DNA of 64,000 nt from Colimorpha sp045222295 (GTDB lineage: Bacteria > Bacteroidota > Bacteroidia > Bacteroidales > P3). Positions within the stretch are counted from its first letter, which is position 1; each line of letters starts with the position of its first letter. The notes under the pieces were generated by a model, which ran no database searches, was not told the DNA's origin, and worked only from the letters and a program-made list of their open reading frames with translations. The stretch spans positions 24,985 through 88,984 of the forward strand of contig JBGUXP010000013.1 in NCBI GenBank assembly GCA_045222295.1, given 5' to 3'. The translations under genes were made by a program, and so were the position numbers. Of this stretch, positions 1 to 12,300 are shown piece by piece.

Positions 1-268
1 CCTCAATGTCGATCGCAATGGTCTAGATGATATGGATATCCGCATCCTTGCTACTATCATCGACAAGTTCAAAGGTGGCCCCGTGGGCCTCAACACCCTT
101 GCCACCGCCGTCGGCGAAGAGGCCGGCACCGTCGAGGAGGTCTATGAGCCCTACCTCATCCAGGAAGGCTACCTCATGCGCACCCCCCGCGGCCGCGAAG
201 CTACCATGCTCGCCTACCAGCACCTCGGCAAAATCAAACAGAATGGAAATCAACAAGAATTGTTTTAG
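1..268 (+). CDS. ruvB: Holliday junction DNA helicase RuvB, C-terminal fragment
   Basis: The frame is open from base 2 and stops at 268, so only about 88 C-terminal residues are present; the gene begins outside the window. RuvB is the AAA+ ring motor that drives RuvA-bound Holliday junction branch migration during recombination. The fragment is the winged-helix DNA-binding end: LDDMDIRILATIIDKF, then GPVGLNTLATAVGEE, then EEVYEPYLIQEGYL and TPRGREAT, all characteristic of the RuvB C-terminal domain. It ends two bases before the next start, suggesting co-transcription with hutI. Confidence 0.95.
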   Translation, partial: LNVDRNGLDDMDIRILATIIDKFKGGPVGLNTLATAVGEEAGTVEEVYEPYLIQEGYLMRTPRGREATMLAYQHLGKIKQNGNQQELF

Positions 269-270
269 AT

Positions 271-1524
271 ATGCGAACACTGATTAAGAATATCAAAGAG
301 CTGGTGCAGGTGGAAACAGGCCAGCCGAAGTTGCGTGCTCAGGGAAAGGAGATGGCGCAGATGGAAACAATAAAAGATGCTTATCTTCTTGTCGAGGATG
401 GAATAATCAAGGCTTTCGGCAAAATGGGGGAGTTGGGCCATCAGGATGCTGGCGGTCAAAAGGTCGACCGTGAGGTTGATGCCATCGGTCGCATGGTGTT
501 CCCGTCGTTCTGCGACTCGCACACCCATCTCGTCTATGCCAATTCGCGCGAGTTGGAGTTTGTTGACAAGATTCGGGGTCTCAGTTACGAGGAGATTGCG
601 AAGAGGGGAGGGGGAATCCTAAACTCGGCCAAGGCGACAGCAGCTGCCTCGGAGGACGAACTCTATGATATGGCTCAGCAACGCCTCGAGGAGGTGATGC
701 GTTTGGGTACGGGTGCCATCGAAATTAAGAGCGGCTATGGTCTGACCACCGAGAGCGAGCTAAAATTGCTGCGCGTCATTCGTCGCCTCAGGGAGAATTC
801 TCCCCTAACCATCAAGTCGAATTTCCTTGGTGCTCATGGTATCCCAATGGAATATCGCGGCCATCAGGAGGATTATGTGGATAAGGTCATCAACGAGATG
901 ATTCCGCTGGTTGCGGCTGAAGGACTGGCTGATTTTATCGATGTCTTCTGCGATCAGGGTTTCTTTACCGTCGAGGATACTTCGCGCATCCTGGAAGCTG
1001 GAATTAAATACGGTATGAAACCGAAGATTCACGCCAACGAGATGGCTATTTCGGGCGGCGTGCAGGTGGGCGTGAAATACGGAGCCATCTCTGTCGACCA
1101 CCTTGAGCAGATGGGCGATGCAGAGATTGAATGCCTAAAGGGTACGGCGACAATGCCTACTATTCTCCCCGGTTGCGCCTTCTTCCTCAATCTGCCTCTC
1201 TCACCCGCCCGCAAGATGATTGACGCTGGGCTGCCTGTGGCTATGGCTTCCGATTACAATCCTGGCACCTCGCCTTCGAACAATATGCAGCTCATCCTCT
1301 CGATGGCTTGCATCCGCTACCGTCTCACGCCCGAAGAGGCTTTCAACGCTACCACTCTCAACACCGCCTACGCTATGGGTGTCAGCAAGGAAGTGGGTAC
1401 CATTGCTATCGGCAAGAAGGCCAACTTCTACATCACTAAGCCTATTTCGAGCTATGAGTATATGCCCTATGCTTATGGAGAGAATAAGGTGGAACGGGTA
1501 TTTCTGAATGGTGTGGAGGTCTAG
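271..1524 (+). CDS. hutI: Imidazolonepropionase (histidine degradation)
   Basis: A 417-residue amidohydrolase that opens 4-imidazolone-5-propanoate to N-formimidoyl-glutamate, the third step of histidine catabolism, in the cytoplasm. The metal-binding HTHLVYANSRE motif is near residue 87, followed by GGGILNS and GYGLTTESELKLLR. Later come the HANE motif near residue 260, a DHLEQ motif, and SDYNPGTSPSNNM near residue 328. Length is normal for HutI. It starts two bases after the ruvB stop. No other hut gene is visible here, so hutH, hutU and the formiminotransferase must lie elsewhere. The stop codon falls inside a 9-base-period repeat that continues into the spacer. Confidence 0.95.
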   Translation: MRTLIKNIKELVQVETGQPKLRAQGKEMAQMETIKDAYLLVEDGIIKAFGKMGELGHQDAGGQKVDREVDAIGRMVFPSFCDSHTHLVYANSRELEFVDKIRGLSYEEIAKRGGGILNSAKATAAASEDELYDMAQQRLEEVMRLGTGAIEIKSGYGLTTESELKLLRVIRRLRENSPLTIKSNFLGAHGIPMEYRGHQEDYVDKVINEMIPLVAAEGLADFIDVFCDQGFFTVEDTSRILEAGIKYGMKPKIHANEMAISGGVQVGVKYGAISVDHLEQMGDAEIECLKGTATMPTILPGCAFFLNLPLSPARKMIDAGLPVAMASDYNPGTSPSNNMQLILSMACIRYRLTPEEAFNATTLNTAYAMGVSKEVGTIAIGKKANFYITKPISSYEYMPYAYGENKVERVFLNGVEV

Positions 1525-1549
1525 ATAATCTAGAGGGTCTAGACAATTT
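1520..1549 (+). repeat. 9-base-period repeat, TCTAGAnnn x3
   Basis: Three successive units TCTAGATAA, TCTAGAGGG and TCTAGACAA, each a palindromic hexamer plus three variable bases, begin at 1520, 1529 and 1538. A fourth, degenerate unit (TTTGGAGAA) follows. The hutI stop codon (1522-1524) lies in the first unit. This is one member of the short-period repeat class found throughout the window. Confidence 0.8.
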
Positions 1550-1565
1550 GGAGAAACAGGAATCT

Positions 1566-2219
1566 ATGATAACAGCTACCAATATCAACAAGAGTTATGG
1601 TGACCTGCATGTGCTGAAGGATGTGAGTCTCGGCATAGAGCAGGGCGAGGTGGTGAGTGTTGTGGGACCTTCTGGAGCGGGAAAGACCACCTTGCTACAG
1701 ATTCTTGGCACCCTCGACCGTCCCGATAGCGGCACATTACTTTATGGTGACATAGAGGTTTCTAAGTTGAAGGAGAAAGAGTTGGCACGTTTTCGTAACG
1801 AGCATATCGGCTTTGTTTTTCAGTCTCATCATCTGTTGCCGGAGTTTACCGCTCTGGAGAATGTCTGCATCCCGGCCCTTATCCGAGGCATTCCTATGAA
1901 GGAGGCCTCTGAACGGGCTTTGGAGTTGCTCACTTTCATGAGGGTAGACAATCGTGCCTCTCACAAGCCACAGGCCATGAGCGGTGGCGAACAACAGCGT
2001 GTGGCTGTGGCCCGAGCCTTGATGAATAAACCTATGGCGGTGCTGGCCGACGAGCCGTCGGGAAATCTTGACTCGCAGCATGCCCGTGAGCTTCACGAAC
2101 TCTTTTTCCGCCTCCGTGAGCAGTATAACCAGACGTTTGTCATCGTTACCCATAATGAGGAACTGGCGGCAATGGCCGACCGAAAAATAACAATCATCGA
2201 TGGAAAAAACACAGAATAA
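1566..2219 (+). CDS. LolD-type ABC transporter ATP-binding protein
   Basis: ATPase subunit of a lipoprotein-release/MacB-type ABC exporter at the inner membrane, 217 residues from the ATG at 1566. A TTG at 1548 would add six residues but lies in repeat sequence, so I prefer the ATG. Visible motifs: Walker A GPSGAGKTTLL, Q-loop region FVFQSHHLLPEFTALENV, signature AMSGGEQQRVAVARAL, Walker B AVLADEPSGNLD, and H-loop VTHNEELA. These match LolD closely. No permease (LolC/E) is adjacent; in Bacteroidota it is usually encoded elsewhere. The 3' end overlaps rlmB by 20 bases, suggesting translational coupling. Confidence 0.88.
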   Translation: MITATNINKSYGDLHVLKDVSLGIEQGEVVSVVGPSGAGKTTLLQILGTLDRPDSGTLLYGDIEVSKLKEKELARFRNEHIGFVFQSHHLLPEFTALENVCIPALIRGIPMKEASERALELLTFMRVDNRASHKPQAMSGGEQQRVAVARALMNKPMAVLADEPSGNLDSQHARELHELFFRLREQYNQTFVIVTHNEELAAMADRKITIIDGKNTE

Positions 2220-2943
2220 ACAACAGATAGTCTATGGTCTGCGTCCTGTTATCGAGGCTATTGCCGGAGGCATGCAGATAGAACGCGTTTTGCTGCAAAA
2301 CGGTCTCAATAGTTCGTTGCTCAACGAGTTGAGAGCTAGGATGAAAGAGCATGATATTCCATTTCAGTATGTACCGGTAGAGAAGCTCAACAAGATGACC
2401 ACCGGGAACCACCAAGGCGTGGTAGCTACTATTGCCGCCGTCAAGTATCACAGCTTCATGGAGTTTGTGGAGACTCTCGAGGGATCCTCCTTGCTTGTGC
2501 TGCTCGACCATGTGACGGATGTGCGAAACATGGGCGCTATCGCCCGCACGGCCGAGTGTACGGGAGTCGCTGCCCTTATAGTGCCCGACCATGGAAGTGC
2601 TGCCATGAATGAGGACGCTGTCAAGACCTCCAGCGGTGCCCTGCTGCGGTTGCCCGTCTGCCGTGAACAGAATCTGAAGACCGTTATTAATCTGGCAAAA
2701 CAATATGGTTACCAGGTTGTTGCTGCAACAGAGAAGGGTGCTGTCCACTACCGTCAGGTAGACTTCCGTCAGCCCACTCTCCTCATTCTGGGTAACGAAG
2801 AGACTGGAATCAGCCCGGAACTGTTGAAAATGTGTGATATAAGAGCTAAACTCCCCATCGTTGGAGAGGTGGCCTCGCTCAATGTTTCGGTTGCCGCCGG
2901 TGTCTTTATGTACGAGTCTTTGGAACAACGTACAAATAAGTGA
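2200..2943 (+). CDS. rlmB: TrmH-family 23S rRNA (guanosine-2'-O-)-methyltransferase RlmB
   Basis: A 247-residue SpoU/TrmH-family enzyme, probably the one that methylates the 2'-OH of a guanosine in the 23S rRNA peptidyl-transferase region using SAM. The N-terminal substrate-binding domain carries YGLRPVIEAI. The knotted catalytic domain shows motif I NMGAIARTAECTGV near residue 110, motif II LILGNEETGIS near residue 197, and motif III ASLNVSVAAGVFMYE at the end. It overlaps the preceding ATPase gene by 20 bases. A strong terminator follows, so it is the last gene of the ruvB-hutI-lolD-rlmB run. Assignment to RlmB rather than another TrmH paralogue rests on overall sequence appearance. Confidence 0.9.
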   Translation: MEKTQNKQQIVYGLRPVIEAIAGGMQIERVLLQNGLNSSLLNELRARMKEHDIPFQYVPVEKLNKMTTGNHQGVVATIAAVKYHSFMEFVETLEGSSLLVLLDHVTDVRNMGAIARTAECTGVAALIVPDHGSAAMNEDAVKTSSGALLRLPVCREQNLKTVINLAKQYGYQVVAATEKGAVHYRQVDFRQPTLLILGNEETGISPELLKMCDIRAKLPIVGEVASLNVSVAAGVFMYESLEQRTNK

Positions 2944-2971
2944 AAATATAGTCTTATAAGGCTATTTAATG

Positions 2972-3007
2972 CCTCTTTCGGACAAGGGTCTGAAGGAGGT
3001 TTTTTTT
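2972..3007 (+). terminator. Rho-independent terminator after rlmB
   Basis: A 12-base-pair stem (2972-2983 with 2988-2999, two G-U pairs) and a four-base loop are followed directly by eight T residues. It closes the ruvB-rlmB transcription unit. Confidence 0.93.
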
Positions 3008-3050
3008 ATTCTATAACAGGCTGATACTTTTATACTTTTGGAATCATTGC

Positions 3051-3160
3051 CTGTCCCTACCCAATATCTACATAGGTCCTGTTTGGGTAGGAGATGGTAG
3101 GGAAGGAGAGGAGTCGATGGCAGAGGAGAGATGGTTGGTTGGCGGGACCTAGATAGGTGT
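3051..3160 (+). repeat. Non-coding spacer with G-rich ~10-base-period segment
   Basis: The 446-base gap between rlmB and the giant gene holds no gene. After the terminator, a C-rich half (about 3051-3085) is followed by a purine-rich half that can be read as consecutive ~10-base units containing GGTAG or GATGG. The halves are partly complementary (CCTACCCA with TGGGTAGG; AGGTCC with GGACCT). It resembles the clearer 10-base arrays at 50647 and 51449, but is degenerate. Confidence 0.4.
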
Positions 3161-3292
3161 TGAAAAATAAAAAAAGTTAAAAGTGTGAGCTAAAAACGGA
3201 ACTTCAGACTCTTTATACTAGAAAGGGGAAAAATTGACATGGATAATAAGCGCATATATAAAAATATTTCTCCGTGTGTAAAAAAAAGTTCG

Positions 3293-3300
3293 TATATTTG
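3293..3300 (+). promoter_or_regulatory. Bacteroidota -7 box (TATATTTG) for the giant surface protein
   Basis: TATATTTG fits the Bacteroidota -7 consensus TAnnTTTG and is 90 bases upstream of the ATG at 3390. A good -33 TTTG is not obvious; TTTC at 3267-3270 is 22 bases upstream. The leader of about 80 bases is AT-rich. Confidence 0.7.
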
Positions 3301-3389
3301 CGTTTGATTTATGCCCTCCGAAAGGGAAGGGTATAGTATATATAAATATATGTAAATTATTGAGAAACAAAATATAAAAAATATAAATT

Positions 3390-6300
3390 ATGAAGCTCAG
3401 ATTTTTATTACCGAGTGTAATTTTCCTGTTTTGCGGGTTGATTTCCCATGGACAGGTGACTCAATTGTACTATCAAGGCTTTGAAACAGGCGAGGCGGAG
3501 CGGTTTGCTGTAATGCCGTCGTCCAATAAGGCCTATTCGTCGACGTTCTATGTGAGCGGCAGCCGTTCTCTGGAGTTACAGCAGAAAGCCAGCAACGGTG
3601 GCGACGTGGAACTGATTCTCGACACCTTGGACTTTACACAGAATACCTCGTGGAGCTATATTACGTTGGATTTTGACCACATTTGCGATGTGAGTGCTCA
3701 AGGTCAGACCCATATGTGCCGCATTTTATACAAGCGTGTGGGAGAAGCGGAAAACTCATGGCATGCGTTTAATGGTAGCCATTACAAAACGGAAAGAGGT
3801 TCGGCGAACTTTGGTTCATTGGCTTTTAACAGAGCGGCATATACGGAATGGGAATCGGGCACGTTGGACAATGAGGACTGGAAGAGTGAGCGTTTTGAGC
3901 TGAACGACTTGACGCCGTCGCTCTCGCCGACGGAGCGCCAGCAGTTGAAGCTGCAGATAAAGTTTGTTATTCGTCCGAGCGCGAACACGACAACAGGTGT
4001 GTGGCGTCTGGACAATATTAGTGTGCGTGTCAGTCCCAACCCGATGGTGTCGCCGACCATCAATATGGTGAGTTATCCTGACGGATTCTATTATCCTAGC
4101 AGCCGCGGTGCAAGAATCGAGATGAATCCCGTGACGACTGTTTCGGCGGGCATCAATCCCGACTCGGTGTACCTGTTTTATAAGGCTGGCGTCAATGGCA
4201 CTCCTGTACGCCTGCAGATGGCACCGGTGGCTGGTGCTACTGGCCGCTATCGTGCGAACATTCCCTTCTTCGGTTATGACACGTTGATGGCCTTCTATTG
4301 TGTGGCTCGTGACAACACGACGAATTCAAATATGGCGACTTTCCCAAGTTCTGCCAATTCATGGATTGAGTATAAATGTGTGCGTGGTACGGAGCACAAT
4401 TGGGAGATGATGGACGCGGCACAGAAAAGCAAATTTACCGGACAAGCCCGGTCAACGAGCGATAAAATCCCCTTTATCGGTATGGCTGACGGAAAAAGCG
4501 AGTGGGTGTTTGACTCGGCGTTGATGGCTGAGGCAGGATATAAGGCAGGAGAGATGACTGCCATGAAGTTCACTTTCTCAGATCATACGAACACTGTAAC
4601 ACGTCAACGTCTGCAGGTGAAGATGAAGAATGTGCCGACGAGCTATACGGTGAATACATCGACTATCAATTTCCCGTTTACGACATCGTTCATGAAAGTT
4701 GTTTACGACGGATCGTTTACAATCAATGAGGCCAATGCCGACAGTTCGCAGACGATGCAGTTCCAGGATACTTTCTATTATGCGGGTAAGGATGTGGTGA
4801 TGCAGGTGGTTTTTGATGACACGCAGAATAAGACAGCATCCAAGGTGAAGATGATTAATGCCCATCCGCAGAAGAAGAGTATTTACTTCTTGTTCGGAGA
4901 TGAATATCAGGGGTATCATCCTATCACCAATCCTACCGACATGGCAATGGCGGATGAAAAATCAGAATTTTGTCCGGCTATGGTGCTTACTGCAAAGAAA
5001 AACCTGCCGTTGTTGTATGACATGGGCTTCGATACTGACCGGTCGGATACGGCCACTTACGGTCTTGTGACTCCCGACAGCCTTGTGGCGATGACTCTGG
5101 ATGACCACAGCATACAGGTGAGACTGAAGAACCAAGGTGCTCTGCCAGTCAATGCAATCCGCATTAGCTATAGTATTGACGACACACTTGCCACTGGCAG
5201 TTACAATTGGACTGGGAACTTGGCCGGAGGTGCGGTGACGCGTGTGACGATTGCACAAAATGTGCCGCTGCCGGCAGGTAGCTACCGTCTGAAAGTGTGG
5301 GTGGAGGACACCTTGACGGCCGGTGGTCAGCAATACCGCGACCATGAGCCATACAACGACACCATCATGTCGAAGTTTATTGTTTGTGAAGGCCCGATGC
5401 ACGGTGTTCGTTATATTGGCGGAGCCAATGCCGACTTCAGGACTGTCGAGGATTTCCTGTTTGCGCTAGAGTCTTGCGGTGTCGATGACACCCTCGTTGT
5501 GAAGTTGGCTCCTGGCCTCTACCGTCGCTTTACGATGCCCTCGGTGATTGGGGTGTCGGACGCTAACTACATTGTCTTTGAGCCCGCCAGTGGAATGGTG
5601 GAATTTTATTCCTCCGATTCAACAGGGTCAATCGTGAATTTGCAGAAAGTGTCGTACGTTCGTTTCCGCAACATAAACTTTGTGCGTCGCTCGTCGAAGT
5701 TGACAGACATGGTGCTGCTGGGAGCGAGCAGCACAGGTTGCCATTTCGAGGGATGCTCTTTCGTTGACAGTCTCTCGAACCCTGCAGCGAATATGCGTAT
5801 TGCGTCGATGATTAATACCAACTATGCCAATGGCATTGTGGTTGACAGCTGTACGTTTGTAGGCGGTAAGGTGGGTGTCTCGGTTGCTGGCCAGGCAACG
5901 GATTTGAGATCGAGCAACAACACTGTGAAAAGAAGTACGTTCCGCAATCAGTATGACAATGCTGTGGACGTCAACTACCAGACCAATGTGGTTATTGACC
6001 ATAATGAGATGTACGATGTGTTGACGCTTTCTACGGGTGTGTTGCAGCTTAATGGCTGTAGCGGTCTGACGCGTGTGACGGGGAATAAGGTTTATACAAC
6101 CCATGGCTCCGCCGGCATTGCGTTACAGAATTTGGAGGGTACAAGCACTGACCGTATCGTTGTGGCGAACAATATGGTTGTCTGTGCCGACGGTGGTTCG
6201 TCGAACCAGCTACGTCCGCCGCTGAATGTGATTTCTTCCACATGGACAGACGTGGTATACAACTCGGTGAAGATGACTGCTCCGCAACGTAATAATATTG

Positions 6301-9300
6301 CGGCAGTTGCTTTTGGCAGCGGTGGCAATTCCATTCAGAACAGTCGCTTCTTGAACAATATTGTGGTGACGCTCGACAACAACAATTATGCACTAAGTTA
6401 CATGCCCGGTAGTGTGACCAATAATACCGTGGGACACAATGTGTATTATACACTGGGTTCTATCTTGAACAAGAAATCGGGCTCGGCAAGCATGACATTG
6501 GCGGATTGGGCTGTGGCCGTTCCCGAGGATACGAACTCGGTCTCTGTGAACCCCAATTTCTTGAATGGCTCGCTGGTGGATTTGAGGACTTACAACCGCC
6601 TGGTGAAAGGGGTGGGTATTCCTGTTACCACTGTGACGACCGATATGTATGATACCCTGCGCAGCTTGACGGCTCCCTGTCCGGGTGCGTTCGAGTTCTC
6701 GTCGCTTTTGTACGATTTTGAGCCAGAGGCTCTGGTGAGTCCGCTATTGGAGGATTGCCACATGCCTATCCCGGTAGAGTTGGCGGTGCGTTTGCGCAAC
6801 AGCGGTACGAGTACTTGCGATAACCTGAGTCTGAAGTATCAGGTGGGTAATGGTCCTATTCATACCCTGACTCTTACAGACACAATCCCTGCCGAAGATA
6901 CTGTGACGATATGGACGGGAGAAATGTTGACTTTGCCGGCTAATGGTACAAGAGATTCTGTCTATGCCCTGAAGGTGTGGACTGATTATACCAATGATCC
7001 CAACCAAACGAACGACACGAATGTGTTCCAGGTGACGAGCAAGTATCATCCAGCCAGACCTAATGATGATAGTATACAAGTTGCCTATGCGACGGCGGCG
7101 ACCATAACGCCGACGAGCGGTATTGAACAATGGCGGGTATATAACAATACATCGGCCGCTCAGCAGAAGTCGGAATTGTCGTGGTTCCTTGACACGACTG
7201 CCGCAGAGCCCTTCTTTATTGGACCTACTCTGACGACTGACACGTTGCGTATGGATACAGCTTTCTATTTCCGCCAGAAGAGAAACAAGCCCATCGTGAG
7301 AATTACGCAGCTTGAGTTTAAGAAAGACGGTACGGGAGTGACCCCCACAATGCCTTACTGGATGAGTAACAGTCGCAAGTTTGCGGTTCAGTTGACCAAT
7401 ATCGGCGATGCCCCTGCCCAGCTGGAGGGCGATACGCTGCGGTTGCTGAAGGCAGCAACTAACAGCGGTGGAACCATCACTGTGACGGATTATGTGTTTG
7501 GAGATGTGACGATAGAACCCGGAACCTCACTGATTGTGCAAGCGGTCAGTGGAAATCCGAGTGATGCCACCAGGACAATCCATGCTACTACCATGTCGAG
7601 TGCTGAAGTGAAGTATAACCAGAATTGTGCCATTATCTATAAGCATAATGGCGCTGTCGAGGATGCGGTGGCGACGAACGCCGTCACAACGACAGCTGTG
7701 AACAAGCCGAAAAACTGGAATGAACAGAATGTGCCGAGCTATGTTTGGCTTGGCGCAGGCGTCAATACCTCGTCGTCGAGTAGCACGGCCGGTATTGTGA
7801 GAACAGCTTTCAATGGTCTGGCATCCGATTGGAGTGTGGCAACAAATAGCAACAAAATGTTCCTCAACACCATTGATCCTAATTGGATACGCTATGAGGA
7901 TAATGGTTGTGAGGGTCAGTTTGCCATCTTTAAAGTGAAGATACTGGCACCGCCTACAGCGGACATCAGCCTGGATGCACCGACACTGCCCCAGAGTAGA
8001 TGCGGTATGGGTATTGAGAATGTCTCAGTGCGGGTTCGCAACTATGGTATCCAGCCGGTGGACAGCATAGTGCTCCATTATACGGCTGGCGGCGACACTG
8101 TGACGGAATCGGTGAATACGGTTGTCCCCGCCAATGGATCCATCTTCTACACCTTCAGCGGTCAGACGAATATGGCTTTCAGCCATGATTCGCTGGTGAC
8201 GGTGAGGGTTTGGTCGGATACTGTGAGCGGAGATTATATCCACACGAATGACACCAATGTTGCCTCCGTCTTTGTTCCCTTCACTCCGGAGGCACCGGAT
8301 AGTCAACTTGTCCATATAGTGTCGTATGGCGAAAGAAATACGGCAACGTTGATACCTCCAGCGGGGCTGATACCGGTATGGTATAATTATGACGGCGATG
8401 CAGTAGATACAGGCTACACCAATATCTCTGAGATTCTCTATGTTGGCGGCACGCGCAATGTGAGCTACATGGTGTTCGATACTTTCCAAGCCATTGTGGG
8501 AGTGGGTACGACCACCAACGGCAACACGGACTATCCATCGCCCTATCAGCCCGGCAAGAAATTTGCCAAGCAGCAGTATATCTACTCTGCTAGCGAGTTG
8601 AGGGCCGCAGGCCTCCATGCTGGATACATCGACTCGGTGGCTTTTGAGCTGAAGAATTTTGTGAATGCCAACCTCAACAGTGTCTCCTTCGACCAGTACA
8701 CCATTTCGATGGGTTCCACCGCCGACACTGTCTTCGCAACCACTTCCGATTGGAAGAGTACCACTCGGGTTTATTCCCGAACTCCGATGGTTATCAACCG
8801 CGCCGACTGCGACACCTGGGTGACGCACCAGATGGACAATCCCTATTACTGGGACGGAGTGTCGAGTCTGGTAGTTCAGATTGTGCACAATATTTCTACC
8901 GCTGTCACTTCCGGTGTGAAGTCGGCTTATTCGACGAAGAACAACACAACTTTGTATAAGGCCGATAATAATGATTTTACTCCTTCGACGACAGAATATA
9001 GTGGTACGGGTACTAGAGGAAACAAACGCCCCAATATCCGTATCAACAATACTTCCTATGGGTGTGAAGGTCCTCAAACACCCTATACGGTGCAGATGGT
9101 GAACGTCCCGGCAGTCGACATGACAGTGCTGTGGCCCCATGGTGTGGACACGCTGCAGTATAACTCCTGCAACGACATACCCATTTATGTGAGAGTGCGT
9201 AACCAGGGCCTTTCCGAAGGCACAGATACGAAGCTCTATTATTATTATGACACGATGGCGGTAGACAGCATTACGGTTTCTTCCTCCATTGCTTCGGGTG

Positions 9301-12300
9301 CTACCCTCGACACGATGCTCTTCTCGCGCCACATGGCTCCTGGCCGTCACAAGGTGAAGGTTGTGGTGTCGGCTCCTGGCGATATTATCACTTCCAACGA
9401 CACCATTGTCCGTTCCTTCATGGTGCGTTTCTGCAATGGAAGCTATACTATCGCTGCCAACGACGGCGACTACCGCTCGTTTGGTGAGGCCATCGACACC
9501 CTGAATATTGTGGGTGTGCAAGGTCCTGTGGTCTTCAATGTGGCTCCTGGCACTTATACCGAGCAGGTGGTTCTGAACAATATTCCTGGTTCCTCGGCCG
9601 AGCATACCATTGGCTTTGTCGGAACAGGCAACGATGTGTTGCTCACAGCCCCCACCACACAGGCCAACAACTATGTGATGCTGCTCGACAGCACCTCGTA
9701 TGTCACCCTCTCCAACTTTAGAATAGAAGCCCGTCCGACGGTGACCGGCACTGCCGGCAACTATGCCAATGCGCTGGTGATGAGCAAGGGCGGCCATATC
9801 ACTATCGATAGTCTTGCTATCAAGGTGAAGGGTTCCATAGACAATGCCAATGCTTCTTGCGTGGTTCTGCAAGGAGAGGTGACAGATCTTACCTTCACGA
9901 ACAATGTGCTTGACAGCGGCTACTTCTCCATCCGCCATTCCGGAGCGGTCACCAACTACAGCGACTTTGTCATTACCAATAATGTGTTTCGCAACTTCAA
10001 ATCTCAAGGTGTCAATCTTCGCGGTGTAACCAACCTGCAGTTCGATGCCAACGAGATTGCCTCAGGATTCGGAAGTAATGGCCGCGCGTTGACGGGTCTC
10101 TACCTGTCCCAGACGGCAGGTGGCCTCTCTGTACAGAAAAACAAGATTAACCTGATAGACAATTTCTCTGGTGGCAAGCGTGGTATTGTGGTTATTAATG
10201 CCAACTGCTCCGCCAGTGCTCCCGGTCTGGTGGCGAACAACATGATTAGCTGCTCCGGTAGCGGTACTGCAACCCAGAAGCCCGCTGGTATCTATCTCGA
10301 TACGGCTTCCACTTATCTCAATATCTACTTCAACACCGTCCGTATCAGTCATGGAACCACCTCTACGGCCTATTCCGAGAACTCCTATGCTTTCTATGCA
10401 GGCAACACAGTCTCCCATATCCAGGTGATGAATAATATTTTCGCCAACTTCAGTAAGGGTTATGCCTACTATGTTTCTGAAATAAACACCCTCACCATCT
10501 CCAACTACAATGGTTACTATTCCGCCAGTAACCGACCTCTCTTCTGGAAGAACTTCCGGACTAGTCTGACTGCCCTCCAGAATTACAACAGCGATGATGC
10601 CTACTCTGTCTTTGACGAGCCTTTGTTCCGTGCCAATGACGACCTGCATCTGACATCTACCAACTTTGCCAATATCGCACAGTACAACTCCGATGTGCCC
10701 GACGATATTGATGGTACCATCCGTGTGCAGTCCCCTGGTCCCACCATGGGTGCACATGAGCTGTTTGTGATGACCCACGATGTGGCTGTTGTGAGAATCA
10801 TTGAGCCTATTATGCCGACAAACGTGAACAGCTTTAGCTCTCCCAACAACATGCCGCCGCATATCGAGTCCAACCCGGTTCGTGTTATTGCTACGTTCCG
10901 CAATAACGGTATGGCTCCCGAGACCAATGTCCATTGGTACGCCTATATTGAAGGTCATCAGGATTCCACACAGACTCAGCTGAAATCTTTGGGCACTTTG
11001 GCTCGCAACCAAAGCAAGACCGATACTGTCATGATGCCCACTGTCCTCGGCATCACGGATACCAATATCGTCCATGTCGTTGTGGTGATTCCTATCGACA
11101 GTGTGCCCGACAACAATGACCTTACCACAAAAATGTGGTTGGCACCGGCCTATAATCTTAAGGCTGTAAACATATCCACAGACCATACGGGATGCGGAAT
11201 GGATAATACCATTGTCAAGATTAATGTCAAGAATGAAGGTTTCAAGGATATTCCGGCCAACACCACCTTCAAGATTGGCTTCCTCCCTGAAATTACTTTC
11301 CCCGCCAATATCACAGTCCCGACAATGCCCTCTACTCCTGTTGAGGAAAACACTACTCTTTCCAATCAGCTCCTCATGGGCCAGAATGTCACCATCAACT
11401 TCTCCCAGTCGGCCAACTTCTATCCCACGGATGTCGACCCCACAGATATCGAGAGCCAAGGAATGAAGTTCCGTTTGAGAGGATGGGTGAACTACCCACT
11501 TGATATCACGCAAACCAACGACACGACTCCGAAGAACTCAACAACAATCAGCTCTTACTACACTCCGGAGCCTCCTGAGGGCACCGAAACAGTCGTTGAC
11601 TACGGCACATGGGGTACTGTCCATGCTTCGCAGGAGAACAGTCGTCCCATCAAATGGTACCGTGACACCCTGGCTACTCCTTTCTATCAACCCTCTCAGT
11701 ATACAGCCTCTTGCACTTGGTCGAATACTCCTCAATATTTCCACGACTCTACCTATTACCTCATGTGCTACTCCTCGAAGAATTGCCCCAGCAACTTCTC
11801 TACTGTGCAGGTTCATGTCAATCCGCGTGTTCCTAACGATGTCGCTTTCGAGGCAATACTGGCACCTCTGGGTGGCCGCGTATACATGGAGAACGATACT
11901 GTCCGTGTACGCATAGTTAACTATGGTACCCGTTCGCAGACCAACATTCCTGTGTCGTATCAGCTACTGAAGAAACAAGGAAACAATTACGTACCTGAAG
12001 GTCAGCCTGTAACGGAGACTGTGAGGACGACGATTGCCAGTGACCAGACTCATGAATACACCTTCACTCAACTCCTGAACTTTACCGATCCTACTCAGGC
12101 TTCTAACTATAAACTCAGGGTGTGGACTGACCTTGTCAACGATGCCGTCCGACGCAACGACACCATCCGTTATGATTATGCCTTCAGTTCGCTTCCCGTG
12201 AGTACGTATAACCCACAGAAGCCCTCTGATCCCACGTTCGATATCACGCGCGTATCCTTTAATAGTCTTGATTTCGAATGCCCGCAGTTGGGTCGGGGTC

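Noticed and set aside
1548..1566. TTG start for the LolD-type ATPase
   Set aside because: It lies in repeat sequence; the ATG at 1566 gives the normal family N-terminus.
8025..10007. 660-residue open frame antisense to the giant gene (and similar long frames at 10062-11513, 11964-13133, 14019-15110)
   Set aside because: Each mirrors the repeat-rich sense gene, has no signal, domain or promoter, and arises from codon bias in C- and G-ending codons.
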